A stretch of 6,844 nt of DNA, taken from positions 1 through 6,844 of the forward strand of contig CAMLSI010000294.1 of NCBI GenBank assembly GCA_946482585.1. The letters run 5' to 3'. The notes below the pieces were generated by a model. It made no database searches. It worked only from the letters and a program-made list of their open reading frames with translations, and had not been told where the DNA came from. Origin of the DNA: an uncultured Lysobacteraceae bacterium. GTDB taxonomy: Bacteria; Pseudomonadota; Gammaproteobacteria; Xanthomonadales; Rhodanobacteraceae. Below, piece after piece: positions 1 through 5,673 of the stretch. Within the stretch, counting starts at the first letter, position 1, and every line of letters starts with the position of its first letter. Made by a program: the position numbers and the translations under genes.

Positions 1-314
1 TCGCGCCGCCGCGACGCGACGTGCGCGTGGATTTCACGCTCGACGCCTATGTGCCGGCGCCCGGCGCGACGGTCACGCTGACCTCGCGCGGACGCCAGCT
101 CGCGCGCTGGAAGGTCGGCGCGGAGCCGCGAATCGAAGGCGCGAGCGTCGTCGTGCCGGCGTCCGCGCAGCGCGATGCACTGCTCGAATTCGAGCTGCAT
201 CTGCACGGGCCGCGCAAGGCGTGGAAGGGCTCGCGCGCGGCGATCACGGGCGTGGAGATCGCCCTGCTGCTGCGCGAACTGACCGTCAGCGCCGTGGACA
301 CGTCCGCGCCCTGA
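1..314 (+). CDS. 3' end of an unidentified gene; beta-rich C-terminal domain (partial)
   Basis: The frame is open from the window edge (first full codon at base 3) to a TGA at 312-314, giving the last 103 residues of a longer protein. A GTG at 21 is an internal valine as easily as a start, so this should not be read as a 97-residue gene. The segment alternates short hydrophobic strands (VRVDFTLDAYV, ATVTLTSRGRQLARWKV, ASVVVPAS, LLEFELHLHG) and ends in GVEIALLLRELTV, with no membrane segment or cysteine. This resembles a C-terminal beta-sandwich. The order 'strand, xGRxLAxW, strand, VxxP, LxFxL, GVxxxLxxLxV' recalls the soluble tail of large membrane glycosyltransferase-like proteins, but that is an impression of pattern and the function is unassigned. 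Codon use fits the neighbours. The gene converges on the LysE-type gene with only 7 bp between the stops. Confidence 0.7.
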   Translation, partial: APPRRDVRVDFTLDAYVPAPGATVTLTSRGRQLARWKVGAEPRIEGASVVVPASAQRDALLEFELHLHGPRKAWKGSRAAITGVEIALLLRELTVSAVDTSAP

Positions 315-321
315 CTGCGCA

Positions 322-957
322 TCAGTGACCGCGCCAGCCCGCGGCCGCGGTCCACAACGCGGTCAGCAGTAGCACCGCGCCGACGATGCGGTTGAGCCGC
401 AGACCCGCTGCAGGCCGTTGCGCGAACCACTGCCGCGCACCGGCCGCAGCCAGCGCGAGCGGCCCGTAGACCAGCGCCTGGGTGACCGCGATCACGAGCC
501 AGAGCACCAGCGCCTGCAGCCAGACCGGCCCGCGCTGCGGATCGATGAACTGCGGAAACACCGCGAGCATGAACAGATAAGCCTTGGGGTTGAGCAGCGA
601 GGTCAGCACGCCGCGCAGCACGGCGGCGCGCGGCGACAGCCGCGGCGCATCGGCCTGCAGCGCCGCCGCATCGCGACTGCGCAGCAGGGTCCAGGCGATC
701 CAGCCGAGATAGCCCGCACCGACGAACAGCACGGTGTTGAACAGGCCCGGCACGAGCTGCAGCAGCAGGCCGATGCCCAGCGCAGCCGCGAGCACGTGGC
801 AGACTCCGCCGGCGACGACGCCGGTCAGCGCGAGCAGCCCCTGGCGCCGGCCGCCGACGAGCGAACTCCCGGCGATGTAGGCCATGTCCATGCCCGGCAG
901 CACCACTACCGCGAACACGACGAGGAAGAACAGCCAGAGCTGGCTCAGCGTCTGCAT
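322..957 (-). CDS. LysE/RhtB-family amino-acid or metabolite exporter
   Basis: This is a 211-residue inner-membrane protein of the LysE/RhtB superfamily, whose known members export amino acids such as lysine, homoserine, threonine or cysteine-related compounds; the substrate cannot be read from sequence. The length matches the family norm of about 205-215. Family marks are PGMDMAYIAG at 21-30 (usually PGP, here PGM), the GRRQGLLALTGVVAG segment at 36-50, and LLNPKAYLFMLAVFPQF at 121-137 with the conserved N-P-K at 123-125. About six hydrophobic segments lie near 7-28, 40-66, 70-92, 115-137, 147-170 and 188-208, with a polar loop at 93-112. The ATG at 957 was chosen because the family begins within a few residues of the first membrane helix. 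A longer frame from 1110 adds 51 arginine-rich residues that do not look like a LysE N-terminus. A weak GGTGG lies upstream. The first 13 bases overlap the end of the upstream small ORF, so translational coupling is possible. Confidence 0.92.
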   Translation of the reverse strand: MQTLSQLWLFFLVVFAVVVLPGMDMAYIAGSSLVGGRRQGLLALTGVVAGGVCHVLAAALGIGLLLQLVPGLFNTVLFVGAGYLGWIAWTLLRSRDAAALQADAPRLSPRAAVLRGVLTSLLNPKAYLFMLAVFPQFIDPQRGPVWLQALVLWLVIAVTQALVYGPLALAAAGARQWFAQRPAAGLRLNRIVGAVLLLTALWTAAAGWRGH

Positions 958-1139
958 GTCGCCGCCACCGGCAGCTGTCGTGCGCACGCTGGCGCAACCG
1001 TCGTCGCGGACACCGGTCGAAGCCCGGCACGGTGCCAGGGCGCAGCGGCCCCTGGTTCGTGCCGGACGTCGCTCGATGCGAGCAGCGCCGCCGTCGCGCC
1101 CGCCATCCACAGAATTCCTGCCGCCATCCTGATCGCCAT
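945..1139 (-). CDS. Candidate small protein (64 residues) with N-terminal hydrophobic segment
   Basis: No family is recognised. The ATG at 1139 is preceded by GGGAG (1149-1145) at a 5-base spacing, one of the strongest ribosome-binding sites in the window. The product starts MAIRMAAGILWMAGATAALL, a short positive N-terminus followed by a roughly 16-residue hydrophobic stretch, and continues as an Ala/Pro/Arg-rich tail with cysteines at 51 and 62. This would suit a signal peptide or anchor followed by a short exported tail. Its TGA at 945-947 lies inside the LysE-type gene, a 13-base overlap. It sits 74 bases downstream of the delta-60 repeat gene on the same strand. Against it: it is short, GC-rich DNA leaves many chance frames open, and the C-terminal half looks unstructured. 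It could instead be only a translated leader that couples ribosomes to the exporter. Confidence 0.42.
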   Translation of the reverse strand: MAIRMAAGILWMAGATAALLASSDVRHEPGAAAPWHRAGLRPVSATTVAPACARQLPVAATCRR

Positions 1140-1144
1140 CGCCG

Positions 1145-1149
1145 CTCCC
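1145..1149 (-). promoter_or_regulatory. Strong Shine-Dalgarno site for the small ORF
   Basis: GGGAG on the minus strand, 5 bases upstream of the ATG at 1139. It is the main reason for treating the 64-residue frame as possibly translated. Confidence 0.5.
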
Positions 1150-1194
1150 GGTCGTCTCGACCGTGGCAGCCTGCCGCGCAAGCGGGACGGAATC

Positions 1195-1210
1195 GGCCCT
1201 GATTCAGGCC
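1195..1210 (-). terminator. Imperfect hairpin just past the delta-60 gene stop
   Basis: Four bases after the delta-60 gene stop, the minus-strand transcript reads GGCCTGAATCAGGGCC. It can fold into a 6-bp stem (GGCCTG with CAGGGCC, one bulged G) and a 3-base loop. There is no U-tract after it, so an intrinsic terminator is doubtful. It may be a 3' stabilising hairpin, or chance in GC-rich DNA. Confidence 0.2.
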
Positions 1211-1213
1211 GGG

Positions 1214-2569
1214 TCAGTTGAACCCGTTGTCGAAGATCATGTCCGCATGGGTCAGGCGCGCGAGCACCATGTCAGTAGTTTGCGGCGTGGCGCCCACTGC
1301 GGGTTCGCTCGGTCCGGCCAGGATCACGCGCCCGAGATGCAGACCTAGCGCCAGGGCCTGTTCACTGCGCGGCGGGTTCTGTCCCGCACCGAGGCGAGCA
1401 ACCCCGTTGAGACCGAACCCGGCGGCGAAATCTCCGCCCGAGGTCAGCTTGGCGACGGCCGACTCGTAGGACTGATCGCCGCCGAGACCCACGCGGCCGG
1501 CGACGTAGACGGCGCCCTCGGCATCGGCCATGACGGCTTCGCACGACGCACTGTCGAGTGCGGCGCCGTTGAATCGCACCGTGCGGCGGCCGTTGGAGCC
1601 CGGGCCGAACCCGAAGTCCGGCGCCATCGAGCGGTTCAGGCGGAATGCCATGCAGTCGGACTTGCCGCCCGGCGTCTCTATCGTGCCAGCGATATAGATC
1701 TCGCTGGCGTTGCGGAACACGATGGCACGGCCGTCCTCGGTTCCGTTGACGACGTTGTTGGCGTTGTAGAGATAGCTCTGGATGTTCGACACACCGAGGC
1801 GCGCGACGAGCAGCGCGGAATCGCCGCTGGCGAAGCGCTGCGATCCGGTGAAGTAGACATCGCCCATCGACGGATCGAACGCGACCGCATTGATGAACAC
1901 GTCGCTGAGGTTGGGCACCACGTTGATGGCAGGACTCTCGCCCGAATTGACCTCCAGCGGCGTCACGCGGCCCTCGAACGCGCGGAACGCATTGGCGCCG
2001 AAATCGTAGGCACTGCCACCGACCAGGATGCGCCCGTCCGCGAGGGGCTGGAAGCCGGCGGGAAGAACGCCGCTGGGCGCAAATGACGGCGGCGGGATGC
2101 TGACGCAGCCGGTCTGGCCGGTATAGCCGGCGGTGGAAAATGCCGGATCGAGCGTGCCGTCCTCGCGGATACGGCAGAGCATCAGGTGATAGACACCGTT
2201 GCGATAGTCGCTCGCCGCCAGCAGGATCTTGCCGGTCCTGGCGTCGTACTGCAGCAGCGGCCGGTACAGCGTGCCGCTGCTGGTGATCTCCAGCAGTCCG
2301 CCGGCGGCGAAGCGGACGTCGGCGTGCCCGTCCCGGTTCAGCGCGCCGACGACGATATCGCGAGCCGTGGTCGGCCTCGACGAGGCAAACACGGTGCTGC
2401 CGTTCGGCAGCACCGCCAGCGCCTGGGGACCCGGCGCCGCCGCGCCGGCGAGGCGCGCAATACCTTGGCTGGCATAGCTCGGATCGAGATCGCCGGCGGC
2501 AGTCGCCGTACTGCCGGGCAGGAGACAGGTGCAGAAGATCGCGCGGGCGATCCAGGAAATGAAGGACAT
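1214..2569 (-). CDS. Secreted delta-60 repeat protein, predicted seven-bladed beta-propeller
   Basis: A 451-residue exported protein of unknown substrate. Residues 1-25 form a Sec signal peptide (MSFISWIARA, hydrophobic core to about 18, then STATAA before GDLDP); no lipobox is seen. The mature part repeats a unit of about 60 residues with two marks: a strand like 'DGxIxxAG' and a later strand like 'xxxxARLxxDGxxDxxFG'. The first strand recurs near 49-64, 105-120, 172-186, 226-243, 282-296, 343-359 and 403-419; the second near 72-79, 127-136, 195-201, 251-259, 305-312, 369-376 and 433-440. The LDPxF motif is clear at 28-32 and 140-144 and weaker elsewhere; it is missing after units three and four. 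Delta-60 repeats are known in large bacterial surface or secreted proteins and are thought to form propellers. The ATG at 2569 is preferred over one at 2596 because a GGAG sits 6 bases upstream and the signal peptide then starts at residue 1. The gene lies downstream of the CadC-like regulator on the same strand. Confidence 0.88.
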   Translation of the reverse strand: MSFISWIARAIFCTCLLPGSTATAAGDLDPSYASQGIARLAGAAAPGPQALAVLPNGSTVFASSRPTTARDIVVGALNRDGHADVRFAAGGLLEITSSGTLYRPLLQYDARTGKILLAASDYRNGVYHLMLCRIREDGTLDPAFSTAGYTGQTGCVSIPPPSFAPSGVLPAGFQPLADGRILVGGSAYDFGANAFRAFEGRVTPLEVNSGESPAINVVPNLSDVFINAVAFDPSMGDVYFTGSQRFASGDSALLVARLGVSNIQSYLYNANNVVNGTEDGRAIVFRNASEIYIAGTIETPGGKSDCMAFRLNRSMAPDFGFGPGSNGRRTVRFNGAALDSASCEAVMADAEGAVYVAGRVGLGGDQSYESAVAKLTSGGDFAAGFGLNGVARLGAGQNPPRSEQALALGLHLGRVILAGPSEPAVGATPQTTDMVLARLTHADMIFDNGFN

Positions 2570-2575
2570 GGCAGG

Positions 2576-2579
2576 CTCC
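2576..2579 (-). promoter_or_regulatory. Shine-Dalgarno site that decides the delta-60 gene start
   Basis: GGAG on the minus strand, 6 bases upstream of the ATG at 2569. It favours this start over the in-frame ATG at 2596, which would place nine extra residues before the signal peptide. Confidence 0.6.
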
Positions 2580-2587
2580 GATGGAAC

Positions 2588-2607
2588 GGCCGCCAACCGC
2601 GGCGACC
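2588..2607 (-). promoter_or_regulatory. Hairpin in the leader of the delta-60 gene
   Basis: On the minus strand GGTCGCC and GGCGGCC flank a 6-base loop (GCGGTT), giving a 7-bp stem with one G-U pair. It ends about 8 bases before the GGAG site, so it would lie in the 5' untranslated leader if transcription starts in the AT-rich stretch upstream. A role in translation control is possible but unproven. Confidence 0.25.
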
Positions 2608-2707
2608 TTGGGATCGAGCCTGGAGTGCCTGGCGGCGGCCTGCTTCACGGCTGCCTGCCGGCAACTCAACAGCACCGTCACATGAAAATCAACGCTTTGT
2701 TTTTGCT
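2608..2707 (-). promoter_or_regulatory. Intergenic region likely to hold the delta-60 gene promoter
   Basis: The gap between the regulator's stop and the delta-60 gene contains an AT-rich block at about 2681-2717 (roughly one third GC by eye), in strong contrast to the rest of the window. On the minus strand it includes TTGATT (2692-2687), a 4/6 match to a -35 box, but no good -10 lies at the right distance. I see no U-tract terminator for the regulator gene. The block is promoter-like in composition; the precise start cannot be fixed. Confidence 0.35.
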
Positions 2708-4555
2708 CTATTTTCTGTAGTCGCGCAGCTGCAGGCAGGCGCTCAGGCGCAGTGGATTGGGAAAGGGCGGGTCGACCCGGCAAGGGGCGGCTGGCGTGCC
2801 GAGCCGTGCCGCCAGCAGGATCGCGTCTTCGGCACTGTAGGTCTGTCGCACGCCGCGCTCGAACGCCAGATCCAGTTCGCGCCGTGCCTGCGCGGGCTGA
2901 CCGCGTGCCAATGCCTGCCAGCCGCGCAGCAGTTCGGCGCCGCCGGCAAACGCCGGATCGTCGCTGATGTCCTCGGCGACTGCCTCAACGTCGCCGGGCG
3001 TCGCCAGCTGGTTCTCGAGCGCGATGAACAGCAATGCCGGCCGCATCCAGGGGTGCGGCGTCAGGTTCCAGGCATCGGCCAGCAGCGCCGACGCGCGCGC
3101 CGCCTCGCCCCGGCGCGCCTCCATGACGGACTGCAGCCCGAGCGCAGTCGCCGCACAGTCGAGCCGGCCACGGTCCTGGCACAACCGGCGCAGCGCCGAC
3201 AGCCGGGGCAGCGTGTCGGCACTGCCGAGCTCGAACGCGGCCATGCCGGCAAGTTCACCGGCTATCAGCTGACGCTGGTAATCGCCGCTCTCCTGGGCCC
3301 GGCGCGCGCTCTCGTCCAGGGCGGCGATCGCGTCGGCGAGTCGGCCGGCGCTGTAGGCTTCGCGTCCCTGCAGATACGGCCGCAGAACCGGGTTACCGGC
3401 CATGGCCGGGTGCTCGCGGGCGATCGCCGCGGCGTCGGTGTCGCCGAGCGACACGCGGTCAGCGAGCACATCGGCGAGCAGCCCGGCTTCCGGCACGCGC
3501 GTCGGCACCTGCTGCAGCGAACGCAGCGCGCCGGCGAAGTCGCGGTCGGCCAACAGCACATGGGCGCGGGTGTACTGCATGCGCCAGGCGGAAGGTCGCA
3601 GCTCCAGCGCGGCGTTGAGCGGTCCCCGATACGATTCGCTGCCGCTGCGGACGACGAAATAGTCGACGAACAGCCGCAGGAAAGGCGGCGTCTCCGCGTT
3701 GAGGCGGGCACGGGCCGCGCGCCCCCAGGCCGCGGCTTCCTCCGGCGCCGCGTGCGACCGCCACCAGGCCAGCATGGCCGCGGGCACCGGCGTGGACGGA
3801 TCGCTTTCGTGCAGGCTGCGCATCAGCGCAATCGCGCGCTCCCGGTCGCCGGCCTCCTCCGCGGCAAAAGCCGCTGCCGCGATGTGCGGCGTATCGCGGC
3901 GCCCCGCCTGCAGGTCGCTCGAACGCAAGGCGTAGCCATCGAAGACCAGTGGATCGTGCAGCAGCCAGGCCGCGAGGCCGGCGGCGAGCACTGCCGCGGC
4001 CAGGAGACCCGCGAAAAAACGGTGCCGACGCGTTCGCGGCAGCGCCGCAGCCGCCATGGACTCGGACAGTGACGTGTCCGGCCCGGGCTCCCGGGACTGT
4101 CCGCCGGCATCGGCGTGCAGGCCTGACGACGGCGCGGAGTCGGGTTCGACCGGCGACGGCCCGGTCCCGGGCGATGTGTGCAGAACCGGCGCCGCAACGC
4201 GACCGGTACAGTCGATGCTGACCGTCGCGTCGAGGCGCACGCCGCCGCGGCGCACCGTCACGATGAGCGCGCCGTGCGCGCCGAGCAATGAGCGCAGACG
4301 CCAGATCAACTGCGACAGTGCCGCCTCGGACACGGTTTGCCCGCCGGGCCACAGGGCGTCGAACAGCTCCTGCCGCGCCAGCAGCCGGCCCTGCGAGGCG
4401 CAGAGGATCTGCAGGAGCTGCAGCAGCAACGGTGTCGTCGCGACATCGGCGCCGTCGACCAGGAGACGGCCGCGGTGGAGATCGAGCGCGACGCCGGCGA
4501 AACGGTAGCCGACGACGCGCGTTTCCGCGCCGCGGGAAGACTCGGTTACGGCCAT
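2708..4555 (-). CDS. CadC-like membrane-bound winged-helix regulator with periplasmic TPR-like domain
   Basis: A 615-residue one-component regulator. Residues about 17-112 form an OmpR/PhoB-type winged helix: strands YRFAGVALDL and GRLLVDG, a helix with TPLLLQLLQILCASQGRLLA, the LFDALWPG turn, recognition helix VSEAALSQLIWRLRSLLG (75-92), and wing VTVRRGGVRL. A Pro/Ser/Gly-rich linker covers about 115-170. RTRRH then precedes one membrane helix (about 180-199), leaving residues 200-615 in the periplasm. That part is alpha-helical with TPR-like helix pairs (for example near 225-250, 396-444, 468-499 and 541-570). Four cysteines (459, 467, 592, 607) fall as two close pairs and could form disulfides, as in the periplasmic domain of E. 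coli CadC, which senses pH and cadaverine. Proteins of this design usually activate a nearby gene; the delta-60 gene is the nearest downstream and the WYL gene is divergent. The ATG at 4555 places the winged helix at the usual N-terminal position; no good ribosome-binding site precedes it. The ligand is unknown. Confidence 0.88.
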   Translation of the reverse strand: MAVTESSRGAETRVVGYRFAGVALDLHRGRLLVDGADVATTPLLLQLLQILCASQGRLLARQELFDALWPGGQTVSEAALSQLIWRLRSLLGAHGALIVTVRRGGVRLDATVSIDCTGRVAAPVLHTSPGTGPSPVEPDSAPSSGLHADAGGQSREPGPDTSLSESMAAAALPRTRRHRFFAGLLAAAVLAAGLAAWLLHDPLVFDGYALRSSDLQAGRRDTPHIAAAAFAAEEAGDRERAIALMRSLHESDPSTPVPAAMLAWWRSHAAPEEAAAWGRAARARLNAETPPFLRLFVDYFVVRSGSESYRGPLNAALELRPSAWRMQYTRAHVLLADRDFAGALRSLQQVPTRVPEAGLLADVLADRVSLGDTDAAAIAREHPAMAGNPVLRPYLQGREAYSAGRLADAIAALDESARRAQESGDYQRQLIAGELAGMAAFELGSADTLPRLSALRRLCQDRGRLDCAATALGLQSVMEARRGEAARASALLADAWNLTPHPWMRPALLFIALENQLATPGDVEAVAEDISDDPAFAGGAELLRGWQALARGQPAQARRELDLAFERGVRQTYSAEDAILLAARLGTPAAPCRVDPPFPNPLRLSACLQLRDYRK

Positions 4556-4582
4556 GCAAAGGGGGAAATCGGGGCTGGGCCG

Positions 4583-4588
4583 ATTGTA
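4583..4588 (-). promoter_or_regulatory. Likely -10 box for the CadC-like regulator
   Basis: The minus strand reads TACAAT, a 5/6 match to the sigma-70 -10 consensus. It predicts a start near 4576 and a leader of about 20 bases before the ATG at 4555. No convincing -35 lies 16-18 bases upstream, so the promoter may need an activator or be weak. Confidence 0.4.
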
Positions 4589-4598
4589 GCGAACGGCG

Positions 4599-4636
4599 GC
4601 CGGCCGGCATCCGGGATCGTCCGCAGCCGTGCCGGC
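4599..4636. promoter_or_regulatory. GCCGGC cluster / inverted repeat between the divergent regulators
   Basis: The divergent gap has a perfect 10-bp palindrome GCCGGCCGGC (4599-4608). It also has a 7-bp inverted repeat, GCCGGCA (4603-4609) with TGCCGGC (4630-4636), whose centres are 27 bp apart. The palindrome lies just upstream of the TACAAT box, where an activator or repressor could bind. In DNA this GC-rich such matches are not rare, so this is only a candidate operator. Confidence 0.22.
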
Positions 4637-4670
4637 GTCGAATGCGGGCGGGTTCCGTCCTGATTCCGCC

Positions 4671-4676
4671 TATGCT
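4671..4676 (+). promoter_or_regulatory. Possible -10 box giving a leaderless WYL mRNA
   Basis: TATGCT (4/6 match to the -10 consensus) ends 6 bases before the ATG at 4683, so transcription would start at or next to the start codon. No Shine-Dalgarno sequence is present, which fits a leaderless message. The -35 region is unconvincing. Confidence 0.35.
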
Positions 4677-4682
4677 AGCCAC

Positions 4683-5660
4683 ATGAGCCATCCTGCCTCC
4701 CGCGTGCTGACGGTGCTGGAACTGCTGCAGGCGCACGGCCGCCTCAGCGGCAGCGACCTCGCGCAGCGGCTGCAGGTCGACGTGCGCACGACGCGTCGCT
4801 ACATCCGCGTGCTCGAAGACATCGGCATTCCGATCACCGCCGAACGCGGCCGCTACGGTGCCTACTCGCTGGTACCGGGTTTCAAGCTGCCGCCGCTGAT
4901 GTTCGGCGACGACGAAGCGCTCGCGCTGTCGCTGGGCCTGCTCGCGGCGCGCAGTCTCGGGCTGGCCGACGCGGCCCCGGCCGTGGCGAGCGCGCAGGCC
5001 AAGCTCGAGCGCGTGATGCCCGCCACCTTGCAGCGGCGCGTGCGCGCCGTCGCCGAAACGGTGACGCTGGACCTCAGCCACGCGCCGACCGCGACCGATA
5101 GTGAAGCGCTGCTGGCGCTCAGCGCCGCGGCGCAGAGCCAGCGCCGCGTACGCCTGGACTACCGCGCCGCCGACGGCGCGACGAGCCGGCGCGAATTCGA
5201 CACCTACGGCCTGACCTGGCGCGGCGGGCGCTGGTACGCGCTCGGCCATTGCCATCTGCGCCGCGACATGCGGTCGTTCCGCCTCGATCGCATCGTCAGC
5301 GTCGTGCCGATCGACCGCAGTTTCGGCCGTCCGCCCAATTTCGACGCTGCGGCGCAGCTCGAGCTCAGCCTCGCCAACCTGCCGCGCGCGATCGCGGTCG
5401 AAGTGCTGCTGCAGACCGATCTGGCCGGGGTCCAGGCCGAACAGCTCGGCAGCATCGGCGTGTTCGAGGCGCGCGGGGACGCGGTACTGCTGCGCACGCG
5501 CACCGACAGCCTCGACTGGTTCGCGCGCCAGCTCGCGCGGCTGCCGTTCGCGTTCACGATCCTGCTGCCCGACGAACTGCGCGGCGCACTCGCGACGCAG
5601 GTCGCGCGCCTGCAGGCAGCCGTTGTCGCACCCGCCGGAACCGCGCCGCCCGTCGCGTAG
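4683..5660 (+). CDS. WYL-domain transcriptional regulator (YafY-like)
   Basis: A 325-residue cytoplasmic regulator with the standard three-part design and length. Residues about 5-60 are an HTH_11/DeoR-like winged helix (LSGSDLAQRLQVDVRTTRRY, with the wing near GRYGAYSLV). Residues about 138-210 are the WYL domain, with the name motif as W184-Y185-A186 and the conserved R197-F199-R200-D202-R203-I204 strip. Residues about 234-313 are the WCX C-terminal extension, including DSLDWFARQLARLPFAFTIL. WYL domains bind small ligands or nucleic acids and control DNA binding; relatives regulate stress, DNA damage and phage-defence genes. No defence gene is present here, so the target is unknown; the divergent CadC-like gene and ubiJ are candidates. 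The ATG at 4683 is chosen over a GTG at 4629 because it puts the HTH at the N-terminus and the upstream -10-like box outside the gene. Its TAG stop is part of the -10 box proposed for ubiJ. Confidence 0.93.
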   Translation: MSHPASRVLTVLELLQAHGRLSGSDLAQRLQVDVRTTRRYIRVLEDIGIPITAERGRYGAYSLVPGFKLPPLMFGDDEALALSLGLLAARSLGLADAAPAVASAQAKLERVMPATLQRRVRAVAETVTLDLSHAPTATDSEALLALSAAAQSQRRVRLDYRAADGATSRREFDTYGLTWRGGRWYALGHCHLRRDMRSFRLDRIVSVVPIDRSFGRPPNFDAAAQLELSLANLPRAIAVEVLLQTDLAGVQAEQLGSIGVFEARGDAVLLRTRTDSLDWFARQLARLPFAFTILLPDELRGALATQVARLQAAVVAPAGTAPPVA

Positions 5661-5663
5661 AAT
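5658..5663 (+). promoter_or_regulatory. Likely -10 box for ubiJ-ubiB, overlapping the WYL stop codon
   Basis: TAGAAT matches 5/6 of the -10 consensus, and its first three bases are the TAG stop of the WYL gene. The predicted start is near 5670, only a few bases before the ubiJ ATG at 5674. No -35 match is seen at normal spacing; TTGTCG at 5623-5628 is too far upstream. Confidence 0.4.
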
Positions 5664-5673
5664 CCGGGGCCTC

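Noticed and set aside
315..327. Short ACTG/CAGT stem between the two convergent stops, as a bidirectional terminator
   Set aside because: Only 4 bp, with no T-tract on either strand.
339..350. Perfect 12-bp palindrome CCGCGGCCGCGG
   Set aside because: It lies within the LysE-type coding sequence and is a likely chance product of GC-rich codons; no U-tract or spacing suggests a terminator.
418..1221. 267-residue plus-strand frame over the LysE-type gene
   Set aside because: Antisense shadow rich in Arg/Gln/His; the opposite strand encodes an exporter with conserved motifs.
2680..2720. Plus-strand mini-frame MKINALFLLYFL in the intergenic gap
   Set aside because: Looks like the start of a signal peptide but stops after 12 residues and lacks a ribosome site; it arises from the AT-rich promoter-like block.
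1362..2783. 473-residue minus-strand frame beside the delta-60 gene
   Set aside because: Same strand but shifted frame; the other frame carries the signal peptide, the ribosome site and the repeats, while this one is a run of Arg/Ala/Gly.
2186..4072. 628-residue plus-strand frame antisense to the regulator and delta-60 genes
   Set aside because: It crosses two genes that have clear domains on the opposite strand, is rich in Arg/Gln/Gly with no recognisable motif, and is expected from lack of stops in GC-rich DNA.
4683..5660. WYL regulator as part of a phage-defence island
   Set aside because: WYL proteins do regulate some defence loci, but no nuclease, restriction, retron, CBASS or similar gene is present; the downstream genes are housekeeping ubiJ and ubiB.
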